Source: RGIG4140 sp045638265 | Lineage (GTDB): Bacteria > Pseudomonadota > Alphaproteobacteria > CAAHEQ01 > UBA3637 | Direction of reading: 5' to 3' | Assembly: GCA_045638265.1 (NCBI GenBank) | Contig: JAZUBA010000006.1 | Coordinates: 1-17,084, forward strand | Length of the DNA: 17,084 bases | Shown here: one piece after another, positions 8,191 through 16,044 of the stretch | Position numbering within the stretch: the stretch's first letter is position 1 | Layout of the letters: each line of letters starts with the position of its first letter | The notes under the pieces: generated by a model | Told to the model about the DNA's origin: nothing | Database searches by the model: none | Seen by the model: only the letters and a program-made list of their open reading frames with translations | Made by a program: the position numbers and the translations under genes

Positions 8191-9384
8191 TTATACAAAT
8201 AAACGAATGGCTTTTTTGAGTGCCGTTATAAAAATATCAATATCTTCTTTATCGTTATACAATCCCAAAGAAACACGAACGGATACTTCTTTGTTAAAAC
8301 AGTGATGAACGGGCATGGCACAATGATGTCCGACCCGTACGCAAATATGCTGTTGCGCCAAAGCAAAGGCAACGTCTGACGGATGAATGCCTTTGATAAC
8401 AAAAGAAACAATCCCTTTTTTTTGTGTTGTATCTGTTCCTATAAATTCAATATCTTGAATATCATGTAGTTGTTCTAACAAATAACGTGTTAAAATCAGT
8501 TCGTTTTCGGCAATTTGCTTCATCCCTATTCGGGAGAGATAATCAATGGCAGAACCTAACCCGACAGCTTCGGCAAAAGGAGGTGTTCCTGCCTCAAATT
8601 TATTGGGAATATCGGCAAAAGTTGTTTCTGCGACCGTAACGGTTTTAACCATATCACCACCAAATTGATAGGGTGGGAGTTCAGATAGTGCTTCTTTTTT
8701 ACCGTATAAAACACCAATCCCTGTCGGACCATATAATTTATGTCCTGAAAAAGCAAAAAAATCACAATCTAAATTTGTTACATCAATCGGTAGATGGGCA
8801 ACACTTTGTGAGCCGTCAACCAAAACTTTTGCACCATATTTGTGGGCAGATTTGATTAAATCGGCAATCGGATTTTCAACCCCTAATACATTGGATAAAT
8901 GTGTCAACGCAACCATTTTTGTTTTATCCGATAATTTTTGATGAAAATCGTCTAAATCAATTATACCCGAAGGTAACACTTTAAATGTTTTAAAGGTTGC
9001 ACCACATCGCAAACAGGCTTGTTGCCAAGTTACAAAATTAGCGTGATGTTCTGATTCGGATATTAAAACTTCATCGCCTTTTTGTAATAATTGTGTATAT
9101 CCGCTTGATACGATATTAATACTTTCCGTTGCATTTTTTGTAAAAATAATTTGCTTACAGGGCGCATGAATAAAATCGGCCACTTTTTGACGTGCATTTT
9201 CATATGCGACGGTTGCTTTGTTGGATAAGTCGCAACTGCCTCTGTGTACATTGGCATAGGAGGTTGTGTAAAAATGATATAATGCATCAAGTACACAAGC
9301 CGGTTTTTGTGTAGAGGCTGCGGAATCTAAAAAAATAGGATGTTCATTTTGAAAAATAGGAAAATCCTTTTTATATATGTTCAT
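8191..9384 (-). CDS. sufS: Cysteine desulfurase SufS
   Basis: This 397-aa PLP enzyme of the class V aminotransferase fold takes sulfur from cysteine as a persulfide for cluster assembly. Seen in the sequence are the PLP-stacking His113 (SESEHHANF), Asp190 (VLVDGSQSVAH), the Schiff-base Lys216 (FSGHKLYGPTG) and the catalytic Cys355 in the group-II context RVGHHCAMP. This loop separates SufS/CsdA from IscS/NifS. The start lies inside the sufD 3' end (14-bp overlap) and is preceded by AGGAG, indicating translational coupling. No sufE or sufU partner is found in the window, so the sulfur acceptor must be encoded elsewhere or be bypassed. Confidence 0.97.
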   Translation of the reverse strand: MNIYKKDFPIFQNEHPIFLDSAASTQKPACVLDALYHFYTTSYANVHRGSCDLSNKATVAYENARQKVADFIHAPCKQIIFTKNATESINIVSSGYTQLLQKGDEVLISESEHHANFVTWQQACLRCGATFKTFKVLPSGIIDLDDFHQKLSDKTKMVALTHLSNVLGVENPIADLIKSAHKYGAKVLVDGSQSVAHLPIDVTNLDCDFFAFSGHKLYGPTGIGVLYGKKEALSELPPYQFGGDMVKTVTVAETTFADIPNKFEAGTPPFAEAVGLGSAIDYLSRIGMKQIAENELILTRYLLEQLHDIQDIEFIGTDTTQKKGIVSFVIKGIHPSDVAFALAQQHICVRVGHHCAMPVHHCFNKEVSVRVSLGLYNDKEDIDIFITALKKAIRLFV

Positions 9385-9991
9385 CTATCCACTCCTGTAC
9401 AACAGATTGGTATGCCTGTGGTACTAAATCAAGAATAAAAGCTGAAATAAGTATTTTATAGGCACTTTTTTCATCAATGCCACGAGATAACAAATAAAAT
9501 AACTGACTTTTATCTAACGGACCGATTGCCGAACCATGTGAACATTTGACATTGTCGGTATAAATTTCTAATTCGGGAATTGATTCGGATTTTGCATTAT
9601 CCGATAATAATAAGGCACGATGATTTTGATACCCTTCGCATTTTTGAGAATGATACGGAATACGGATAACACCGCTAAATGAGGCTTGTGCTGAATCGGT
9701 CAGCAATCCTTTAACGGTTTGCTCTGATTTTGTTTCGGGAACTTGATGTGTAATATCAATATTGATATTTAATTTTTGATTTTCTGCGCCGAAATAAGCA
9801 CATTTTACGTTACAGGAACTGCCTTTTTCAGTTAATTGAATTTGCACATCCAAATCATCTTTAAATTGTAAAAATACAAATTCTATGTGCCCGTTTGTTT
9901 GGATGTTTTGAAGAAAAGGACTTTGACAACATTGTACTTCCGATACAACGCCGTCTTGAATCATTAATGCAATATTATCTATATTTTTCAT
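9371..9991 (-). CDS. sufD: SufD-like scaffold protein, half the usual length
   Basis: SufD pairs with SufB and SufC as the SUF scaffold complex. This protein has 206 aa against roughly 400-450 in the usual family. It keeps the beta-helix core and the diagnostic C-terminal part: HRALLLSDNAKSESIPELEI (124-143), then DNVKCSHGSAIGPLD (146-160) with Cys150 and His152 matching the conserved KCSHGA motif, and QLFYLLSRGI. What is missing is the N-terminal helical region and part of the helix. The gene begins 17 bp inside the sufC 3' end, so the lost part is not sitting upstream in another frame. The start has only a close AAGGAT, so it may depend on re-initiation after sufC. The intact frame and conserved tail suggest a working short form, not a pseudogene. 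Confidence 0.88.
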   Translation of the reverse strand: MKNIDNIALMIQDGVVSEVQCCQSPFLQNIQTNGHIEFVFLQFKDDLDVQIQLTEKGSSCNVKCAYFGAENQKLNINIDITHQVPETKSEQTVKGLLTDSAQASFSGVIRIPYHSQKCEGYQNHRALLLSDNAKSESIPELEIYTDNVKCSHGSAIGPLDKSQLFYLLSRGIDEKSAYKILISAFILDLVPQAYQSVVQEWIDEHI

Positions 9992-10718
9992 ATCCTTGTT
10001 CTTCCACTTGTAAGGCTAATGTTTTGTCGCCTGAGTCAACAATGCGTCCGTCTACCATAATATGAATGTAATCAGGAACAATATGATTGAGTAATCGCTG
10101 AAAATGTGTGATGAGTAAAAAAGAACGATGCGGTTCTTTTAGCACATTAACACCGTCTGATACAACTTTAATGGCATCAACATCTAAACCGGAATCCATT
10201 TCATCCAATATGCAAAAATCAGGTTCCAAAAATGCCATTTGAAATGTTTCCATTTTCTTTTTTTCACCACCTGAAAAACCAACGTTAACTGGCCGTTTTA
10301 ACATTTCATCCGAAATATTTAATGCCTGTGAACGTGTTTTTAAGCGTTTCATATATTGCACGGCATCTAACGGATCTTGATTTAAAAATTTGCGTTTGGC
10401 ATTGAGGGCTGTTTTTAAAAATAAAGCCGTACTGATTCCCGGAATTTCTATCGGATGCTGAAAAGCTAAAAAGACTCCGGTGTTTGCTCGTTCATCCGGT
10501 GTCATAGACAATAAATCTTGTCCTTTAAACAAAATACTTCCTTTTGTAACGGTATAAGAGGGATGACCGGCAAGCACGTTTGCCAAAGTGCTTTTACCTG
10601 AACCGTTTGGTCCCATGATAGCGTGAATTTCACCGGCATTGATTGTTAGTGAAACACCCTTTAAAATCTCTTTGTCGTCTACGGATACATATAAATCTTT
10701 GATTTCTAAAAATGACAT
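9975..10718 (-). CDS. sufC: SUF complex ATPase SufC
   Basis: This 247-aa soluble ABC-type ATPase drives conformational change of the SufB/SufD scaffold. The Walker A box GPNGSGKST is at 36-44. Gln87 is in the Q-loop (FLAFQHP). The signature FSGGEKKKME at 148-157 is the SufC variant of LSGGQ. Walker B and the D-loop are ILDEMDSGLD at 170-179, and the switch His is 205 (LITHFQRLL). The length is standard. The start has a GAGG site about 6 nt upstream. The gene follows the MazG-like gene by 1 bp and overlaps sufD by 17 bp, so the whole block is one translational unit. Confidence 0.98.
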   Translation of the reverse strand: MSFLEIKDLYVSVDDKEILKGVSLTINAGEIHAIMGPNGSGKSTLANVLAGHPSYTVTKGSILFKGQDLLSMTPDERANTGVFLAFQHPIEIPGISTALFLKTALNAKRKFLNQDPLDAVQYMKRLKTRSQALNISDEMLKRPVNVGFSGGEKKKMETFQMAFLEPDFCILDEMDSGLDVDAIKVVSDGVNVLKEPHRSFLLITHFQRLLNHIVPDYIHIMVDGRIVDSGDKTLALQVEEQGYEKYR

Positions 10719-10719
10719 T

Positions 10720-10998
10720 TTAATCCTCTAATCTGGCTTTTACTTTTTCTAATTTTATCGGAATGCGTTTCTCAACGGCTTCTTGGATTTGAAAAATATG
10801 TTTCATTTGTTCTAACATAATTTCAACATCAGCCGTTTCATCAATAATTTCATCAAGGTTGTTTTTTCCTCTGTTGAGATTTTTTAAAATTTCTTTTTGC
10901 AATTCACTCATTTCTTCCAATACCATTAATAATTGGGCGGTTGGTCCCCATGTTTGAATAGCTTTATCCATTAATTCAATAGGTACTTTATGACTCAT
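10720..10998 (-). CDS. MazG-like nucleotide pyrophosphohydrolase, inserted in the suf operon
   Basis: This 92-aa all-helical protein carries the metal-binding pattern of the MazG / all-alpha NTP pyrophosphatase fold: EExxE at 28-32 (LEEMSELQKE) and ExxD at 54-57 (IIDETADVEIML). An N-terminal helix (IQTWGPTAQLLMVLEEM) is typical of small phage- and housekeeping-type members. Such enzymes hydrolyse nucleoside triphosphates to monophosphate plus pyrophosphate, often to remove non-canonical nucleotides. The substrate cannot be told here. Its start codon shares one base with the sufB stop (TAATG) and a GGGAG site lies upstream. It ends 1 bp before sufC. So it is co-translated with sufB and sufC, an unusual place for this family. 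Confidence 0.82.
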   Translation of the reverse strand: MSHKVPIELMDKAIQTWGPTAQLLMVLEEMSELQKEILKNLNRGKNNLDEIIDETADVEIMLEQMKHIFQIQEAVEKRIPIKLEKVKARLED

Positions 10999-12449
10999 TA
11001 TCCGACACTCCCTTCTAATTGAATACCGATTAAGCGTTGTGCTTCAATAGCAAATTCCATTGGTAATTTTTGCATAACTTCCCGACAAAAACCATTAACA
11101 ATTAACCCAATGGCATCGTCTTGGGATAATCCGCGGGCTTGTGCGTAAAACAATTGCTCTTCTGATATTTTAGATGTTGTTGCTTCATGCTCAATAATAC
11201 CGCTTGTATTGGCACAACGCATAACGGGTATGGTATGTGCTCCGCATTTGTCGCCAATCAGCAAACTATCGCATTTAGATACATTGCGTGCATTTTGTGC
11301 ATTGGGTGAAATTTGTACAAGTCCTCGGTATGTGTTATTTGAACGACCGGCAGAAATGCCTTTTGATATAATTGTGGAGGAGGTGTTTTTGCCTAAATGG
11401 ATCATTTTTGTACCTGTATCTGCTTGTTGACAATTATTTGTTAAAGCAACGGAATAAAACTCTCCGACCGATTCATCCCCTTTTAAAATACAGGACGGAT
11501 ATTTCCAAGTAATAGCTGAACCTGTTTCAACCTGTGTCCATGATAATTTGGCTTTTGTATGGCAAATGCCTCGTTTGGTAACAAAATTATAAATACCGCC
11601 TTTGCCGTCTTTATCTCCAGGATACCAGTTTTGAACGGTGGAATATTTTACCTCGGCATTATCTAATACAACAATTTCAACAATGGCAGCATGCAGTTGA
11701 TTTTCATCTCGTTGCGGAGCAGTGCATCCTTCCAAATAGCTGACATAAGATTCTTCATCGGCAATAATCAGTGTGCGTTCAAATTGACCCGTATTTTGTG
11801 CATTGATACGGAAATAACTGGATAATTCCATCGGACAACGGACGCCTTTGGGAATGTATACAAACGATCCGTCTGAAAAGACGGCACTGTTTAAAGCAGC
11901 AAAAAAATTGTCCGTATACGGCACTACCGTTCCCAAATATTTTTTGACCAATTCCGGATAATCCCGAACGGCTTCTGATATGGAACAAAATAAAATACCT
12001 TTTTCTTTTAAGTGAGATTTATAAGTCGTAGCAATGGAAACGCTGTCAAAAATAGCATCAACGGCAACACCTTGAACGCCGGCCAATACTTTTTGTTCTT
12101 GGAGCGGAATACCTAATTTTTCGTATGTTTTTAACAATTCAGGATCAACTTCTTCCAAACTTTTAGGCGATTCTTTTGTTTTGGGAGAAGCATAATAATA
12201 CAAATCCTGATAGTTAATTGGCTCATACGAGAGTTTTCCCCAATGCGGTTCTGTTAAGGTCAGCCAATGGCGATAAGCTTTTAAGCGATACTCCAATAAC
12301 CACTGCGGTTCATTTTTGCGTTTTGAAATAAACCGGATAATTTCTTCCGATAATCCTTTTGGTGCAAATTCCGAATCTATATTTGTTTCAAATCCATATT
12401 TATACGATTCACCTATAAAATCCGTAATGTCATTTTTTTTGTCATTCAT
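10998..12449 (-). CDS. sufB: Fe-S cluster assembly scaffold SufB
   Basis: This 483-aa core scaffold of the SufBCD complex is where the nascent cluster is built. Recognisable blocks are PQWLLEYRLKAYRHWL (48-63), PKGVRCPMELSSYFRIN (200-216), EGCTAPQRDENQLHAA (240-255), the long beta-helix (about 220-410), and the C-terminal SKCDSLLIGDKCGAHTIP with Cys402 matching the essential cluster/persulfide Cys. HEATTSKISEEQLFY follows at 421-435. The length is standard. The start has an AAAGGATG site about 9 nt upstream. It is the first gene of the suf operon and is divergent from the PAS-GGDEF gene across a 129-bp gap. No IscR/SufR-type regulator is encoded next to it. Confidence 0.98.
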   Translation of the reverse strand: MNDKKNDITDFIGESYKYGFETNIDSEFAPKGLSEEIIRFISKRKNEPQWLLEYRLKAYRHWLTLTEPHWGKLSYEPINYQDLYYYASPKTKESPKSLEEVDPELLKTYEKLGIPLQEQKVLAGVQGVAVDAIFDSVSIATTYKSHLKEKGILFCSISEAVRDYPELVKKYLGTVVPYTDNFFAALNSAVFSDGSFVYIPKGVRCPMELSSYFRINAQNTGQFERTLIIADEESYVSYLEGCTAPQRDENQLHAAIVEIVVLDNAEVKYSTVQNWYPGDKDGKGGIYNFVTKRGICHTKAKLSWTQVETGSAITWKYPSCILKGDESVGEFYSVALTNNCQQADTGTKMIHLGKNTSSTIISKGISAGRSNNTYRGLVQISPNAQNARNVSKCDSLLIGDKCGAHTIPVMRCANTSGIIEHEATTSKISEEQLFYAQARGLSQDDAIGLIVNGFCREVMQKLPMEFAIEAQRLIGIQLEGSVG

Positions 12450-12471
12450 ATTTTTTCATCCTTTTTTTGAT

Positions 12472-12500
12472 AGAATGCCTTTTTTTTGAAAAAAAGTCAA
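12472..12500 (-). promoter_or_regulatory. Probable suf operon promoter
   Basis: On the minus strand, TTGACT (12500-12495) matches 5 of 6 positions of the -35 box and CATTCT (12477-12472) is a weak -10, with a 17-bp spacer. The promoter sits inside an imperfect inverted repeat (AATGC at 12474-12478 and GCATT at 12507-12511, each next to a run of T or A). A regulator could use this repeat, but it may also be chance in such AT-rich DNA. Confidence 0.45.
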
Positions 12501-12518
12501 GAAAAAGCATTTTTTTAC

Positions 12519-12547
12519 TTGTAATCTGTTTGAAAAGCAGTTAATCT
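12519..12547 (+). promoter_or_regulatory. Candidate promoter of the PAS-GGDEF operon
   Basis: TTGTAA (12519-12524) and TAATCT (12542-12547) are separated by 17 bp and lie 31 bp upstream of the ATG at 12579. Both hexamers are only partial matches. An AAGAAGG ribosome site (12566-12572) then fixes the start codon. Confidence 0.3.
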
Positions 12548-12578
12548 AAGCACAGAACAACAGGAAAGAAGGTTTTTT

Positions 12579-13643
12579 ATGTCAGAAAATATGTATTGTT
12601 TTCCATTATTAAGTGCTTTATTTTTTGTTACAACTGTTTTGTTAAGTGTTTTTTGCGTCATTCTTGTTCGCAGAATCAATCGTTTGCGTTCAAAAATCGT
12701 ATCTTTCAGAGAAAAGATTGAAGCTAAAAACAAAGAAGTAAACAAGAAAAATAACCCGTTAAAATTGCTTAAACCCTATGAATCCGAATCGGCGAAAAGT
12801 ATTATTATTTCGGTTAATACGCAAAACGAAATGACGTATATGAATGATTATGCCGAAGAATTTTTCGGATATTCAAAAGAAGAATTACTCGGTAAAGATA
12901 TTTTTGATACAATCTATACCAAGAAAAACAGCAAAGAAAGCGGGCAAGAAAATGTTATTGCTCAAATTTTGGCACACCCGAAAATGTATGTTGAAACAGA
13001 AATTGAAGTAAAGCGTAAAAATGGTATTAAAGCTTGGGTTTCATGGACTAATCGGGTTATGTATGATGCTGACGGTCAGCCTAGCGAAATTCGTTCGGTC
13101 GGATTTGATATTACAAAACGTAAACAATTAGAATATGAATTACGTTCTTTGTCTGTTTATGATTCGTTGACGGGTGTTTACAATCGTCAAGCCTTTTTGG
13201 AGTTTGGTGTTAAAGAATTAAAACGCGCGAATCGCTATAACAGACAATTGAGTTTGTTAATTATGCGTTTGGATTTCTTTCAAACATTGGATTCTTCTCG
13301 TGAATTTTCAGATGAAATTTTAAAAGACATTATTGATGTGTGTGCAAACAGTATTCGTGAATCTGATATTATCGGGCGTTTAAATGATATTGAATTTGGT
13401 ATTATTTTGCCTGAAACACCTATTGAAAATGCTTCATTTTTAGCAGAACAACTGAAACTTAAAATTCAGGAACGCAATTTATCCAATAAAAATGACTTTT
13501 TCGTCAATGCCGTTTTTGGCGTTGCAGAAAAAACAAAAAAAGATTTAACCATTGACAGTTTAATTTCAAAAGCGTTTGAAACACTTGAAAAAAGTGAAAA
13601 ATCAAATGCTGATAAAAATAACCGTAAAGGAGTGAAAAAATGA
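12579..13643 (+). CDS. Membrane-anchored PAS-GGDEF protein with degenerate active site
   Basis: The protein has 354 aa. A membrane helix spans about residues 8-30, followed by a basic coiled segment (31-66). A PAS sensor domain covers about 70-182 (MNDYAEEFFGYSKEELLG ... GFDITKRKQLE). The GGDEF domain covers about 183-340 and opens with the usual YDSLTGVYNRQAF (194-206). At the active site the GGDEF residues read NDIEF (269-273), and in the first metal loop the canonical leading Asp is Arg230 (MRLDFF). Both changes argue against diguanylate cyclase activity. The allosteric RxxD motif is intact as RESD (260-263), five residues before NDIEF, exactly where c-di-GMP binds active enzymes. So it may be a c-di-GMP receptor. 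The start is set by AAGAAGG at 12566-12572. The stop overlaps the next start (ATGA). Confidence 0.9.
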   Translation: MSENMYCFPLLSALFFVTTVLLSVFCVILVRRINRLRSKIVSFREKIEAKNKEVNKKNNPLKLLKPYESESAKSIIISVNTQNEMTYMNDYAEEFFGYSKEELLGKDIFDTIYTKKNSKESGQENVIAQILAHPKMYVETEIEVKRKNGIKAWVSWTNRVMYDADGQPSEIRSVGFDITKRKQLEYELRSLSVYDSLTGVYNRQAFLEFGVKELKRANRYNRQLSLLIMRLDFFQTLDSSREFSDEILKDIIDVCANSIRESDIIGRLNDIEFGIILPETPIENASFLAEQLKLKIQERNLSNKNDFFVNAVFGVAEKTKKDLTIDSLISKAFETLEKSEKSNADKNNRKGVKK

Positions 13644-14533
13644 AAGAATATATTTTAAAAAACAACAAAATTCAAATCGGGGTGCTGCCGGAAGTCGGTG
13701 CTTCTCTTTCGTTTTTTAAATATAATCAGGATGATGAACTCAAAGATATTTTGCGTCCGTATGAAAAAAATCCAAAAGGAGATGATGCCAATAATGCCTC
13801 AATGTTCCCGATGGTTCCTTTTTGTGGTCGTATTCGTGGTGGCGGATTTGTTTATTTCGGAATTACACGCAAAATGGCAAAAAATCAAGCCGGCATTGCC
13901 GATCCGATTCATGGAGACGGATGGAAATCGGTTTGGACGGTTAAAGAACATGATGATACGCACATTGTTTTAACATTAAATCACGATAAAGCCACAGGCG
14001 GTTATCCGTTTTCATATAATGCCGAATTAACTTATACGTTAAATGATAATAAATTTGAAGTCAGTATTGCCGTTTCTAATCCGGCAACATTGCCAATGCC
14101 GTGTGGTTTTGGAATTCATCCGTTTTTTGTGAAAACAAAAGAAGTTGAATTAGATTTTAAAACCAATATGGTATGGAGTAACGAAACAGATCCGATTTTT
14201 GATAAGCCGTATGAAACACCGACAACATGGCAGTTTGAAGGCGGTCGTCCGTTAAAAAATGCTGTTTTTGATACTTGTTTTGACGGATTTGACGGTAAAG
14301 CTTCCATCTTGTATCCTGATAGCGGTATAACCGTTAATATTACGGCAGATAATCAATTTAAACATGTTGTTTTGTATTCGCCACGGGGCAAATCATTTTT
14401 CTGTCTTGAACCGACCTCAAACGCAAGTAATGCTTTTAATTTAGCAGCGAACGGTGCCATTGGTACAGGGATGAAAAGTATTGGCCCGGGACAAAGTATG
14501 ACAGGTAAAATGGCGCTTGAAATTAATGGATAA
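13640..14533 (+). CDS. Aldose 1-epimerase family protein (galactose mutarotase-like)
   Basis: This 297-aa beta-sandwich enzyme of the galactose mutarotase-like superfamily normally interconverts the alpha and beta anomers of sugars or sugar phosphates. Catalytic-type residues are visible: Arg64 (PFCGRIRGG), His91 (DPIHGDGW), His160 (CGFGIHPFF) and the general base Glu257 (FCLEPTSNASNAFN). The exact sugar cannot be read from sequence, and the gene may not be galM itself. It overlaps the PAS-GGDEF gene by 4 bp (ATGA) with an AAAGGAG site (13626-13632), and is followed after 39 bp by pyruvate kinase. This suggests one carbohydrate-linked operon. Confidence 0.92.
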   Translation: MKEYILKNNKIQIGVLPEVGASLSFFKYNQDDELKDILRPYEKNPKGDDANNASMFPMVPFCGRIRGGGFVYFGITRKMAKNQAGIADPIHGDGWKSVWTVKEHDDTHIVLTLNHDKATGGYPFSYNAELTYTLNDNKFEVSIAVSNPATLPMPCGFGIHPFFVKTKEVELDFKTNMVWSNETDPIFDKPYETPTTWQFEGGRPLKNAVFDTCFDGFDGKASILYPDSGITVNITADNQFKHVVLYSPRGKSFFCLEPTSNASNAFNLAANGAIGTGMKSIGPGQSMTGKMALEING

Positions 14534-14560
14534 TACACTTATTTAATGCGTGAAAAAACA

Positions 14561-14565
14561 AAGGA
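14561..14565 (+). promoter_or_regulatory. Ribosome binding site deciding the pyk start
   Basis: AAGGA lies 7 nt before the ATG at 14573. The upstream in-frame ATG at 14546 has no such site, so 14573 is the better start. It also gives the usual short N-terminus before TKIVATLGP. Confidence 0.7.
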
Positions 14566-14572
14566 ATTATTG

Positions 14573-15988
14573 ATGGAAAAGCCCTTAACAAAAATTGTTG
14601 CGACATTGGGACCGTCCAGTGCCGGAAAAGAAAATATACGCTCATTGGCACAAGCAGGTGTCAATGTTTTTCGCTTGAATTTCAGTCATGGAACACATGA
14701 TTTTCATCGTGAGAATTTTAAACATATTCGTGAAATTGCCAAAGAAATGCATACGCATTTCAGTATATTAGCCGATATGCAAGGACCTAAATTGCGAGTC
14801 GGACAATTTAAAGATGAAAAAATTGTCTTGCAAAACGGACAAAAATTCAGAATGGATATGAATCCAGAATTAGGCGATGAAACCCGCGTTGCCTTAATGC
14901 ATCCGGAAATTTTTGCCATTTTACAAGAAGGTATGATTTTGTTGTTGAATGACGGACAAATTCAACTGTATGTCAATGACTTTGGCAAAGATTATATGAA
15001 TACAACCGTTTTGGTCGGTGGAGCATTATCCAATCATAAAGGCGTGAATGTGCCTGATGTTGTGTTGCCTATTTCAGCTTTGACACAAAAAGATTTGGGT
15101 GATTTAGAATTTGCACTAGAACAAGGGGCAGATTGGATTTGTCTTTCTTTCGTGCAAAAACCCGATGATGTTCGTATGGCACGCAAAATTATTGGTGATA
15201 GAGCCAGTATTATTGTTAAAATTGAAAAGCCGGCTGCTCTCAATCATTTACAGGAAATCATTGATTTAAGTGATGGTATTATGGTTGCCCGTGGTGATTT
15301 AGGGGTAGAATGTCCAATCGAATCTGTGCCGGCGATTCAAAGAGATATTATTGAAAAATGCCGTTCTCTCGGTAAACCGGTTATTGTTGCGACACAAATG
15401 CTTGAAAGTATGATACAAGCACCTGTACCAACTCGTGCAGAAGTATCCGATGTTGCAACGGCGGTGTTTGAAGGTGCAGATGCCGTTATGTTATCGGCGG
15501 AAACTGCCGCAGGACGTTTTCCCGTCCAAGCTGTTCAGATGATGCGCCGTATTATTATGACGTCACAAAAAGATGATGCATATAAACGCAGAATGTCTGC
15601 TGTATCAATGCCACCTGACAAAAGTATTGCAACCGCAATTACGGCGGCTATGCAACATATGGTCAAAGTGCTGGAAAATCCATCTTGTATTGTTACGTAT
15701 TCCGTTACGGGAAAAACAACGATGCGTGCTGCCCGTGAACGGGTAATGGTTCCGATTTTAAATTTAACGGTTGATGAACGTGTCGCTAACAAATTGGCGT
15801 TGGTTTGGGGTGTTAATTCTGTTGTTACAGAGGCATTACAGGATATGACAGAGGTAACGCCTGTTGCTATCAAATTGGCAGAAGAACTGGGATTTGCCCG
15901 TTCAGGGAATGAATTGATTATTACGGCAGGCATTCCTTTTGCCAAACAGGGAAATACCAATATTTTACATATCGCCAAAGTAGAATAA
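14573..15988 (+). CDS. pyk: Pyruvate kinase
   Basis: This is the last glycolytic enzyme, converting phosphoenolpyruvate and ADP to pyruvate and ATP. With the start at 14573 it has 471 aa, the normal size for a single-chain bacterial enzyme. Motifs (numbered from this start) include TKIVATLGPSS, the substrate-binding RLNFSHG (34-40), ADMQGPKLRVG, the catalytic Lys216 and metal-binding Glu218 in VKIEKPAAL, Asp242 in VARGDLGVE, ATQMLESM (273-280), and the C-terminal domain ending PFAKQGNTNILHIA. An in-frame ATG at 14546 would add nine residues but lacks a ribosome site. It is the last gene of the PAS-GGDEF / epimerase operon and is followed by a strong terminator. Confidence 0.97.
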   Translation: MEKPLTKIVATLGPSSAGKENIRSLAQAGVNVFRLNFSHGTHDFHRENFKHIREIAKEMHTHFSILADMQGPKLRVGQFKDEKIVLQNGQKFRMDMNPELGDETRVALMHPEIFAILQEGMILLLNDGQIQLYVNDFGKDYMNTTVLVGGALSNHKGVNVPDVVLPISALTQKDLGDLEFALEQGADWICLSFVQKPDDVRMARKIIGDRASIIVKIEKPAALNHLQEIIDLSDGIMVARGDLGVECPIESVPAIQRDIIEKCRSLGKPVIVATQMLESMIQAPVPTRAEVSDVATAVFEGADAVMLSAETAAGRFPVQAVQMMRRIIMTSQKDDAYKRRMSAVSMPPDKSIATAITAAMQHMVKVLENPSCIVTYSVTGKTTMRAARERVMVPILNLTVDERVANKLALVWGVNSVVTEALQDMTEVTPVAIKLAEELGFARSGNELIITAGIPFAKQGNTNILHIAKVE

Positions 15989-16006
15989 TGAATATCATAC
16001 AAATTT

Positions 16007-16034
16007 AAAAAGACGGATTTTATCCGTCTTTTTT
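16007..16034 (+). terminator. Terminator of the pyk operon
   Basis: The perfect inverted repeat AGACGGAT / ATCCGTCT has a tight 3-nt loop and is followed by six T. It starts 18 bp after the pyk stop codon. This is a classic intrinsic terminator. The A-run before it makes it usable on the other strand too. Confidence 0.92.
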
Positions 16035-16044
16035 GTTGGAACGG

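Noticed and set aside
9371..9991. sufD as a frameshifted pseudogene
   Set aside because: The frame is intact and keeps the conserved C-terminal motif. It overlaps sufC and sufS with normal coupling signals, and no remnant of the missing half lies upstream.
12579..13643. Active diguanylate cyclase
   Set aside because: The GGDEF signature is NDIEF and a metal-loop Asp is replaced by Arg, so catalysis is unlikely.
14546..14572. Upstream ATG giving pyruvate kinase nine more residues
   Set aside because: It has no ribosome site, whereas the ATG at 14573 has AAGGA 7 nt upstream and gives the usual N-terminus.
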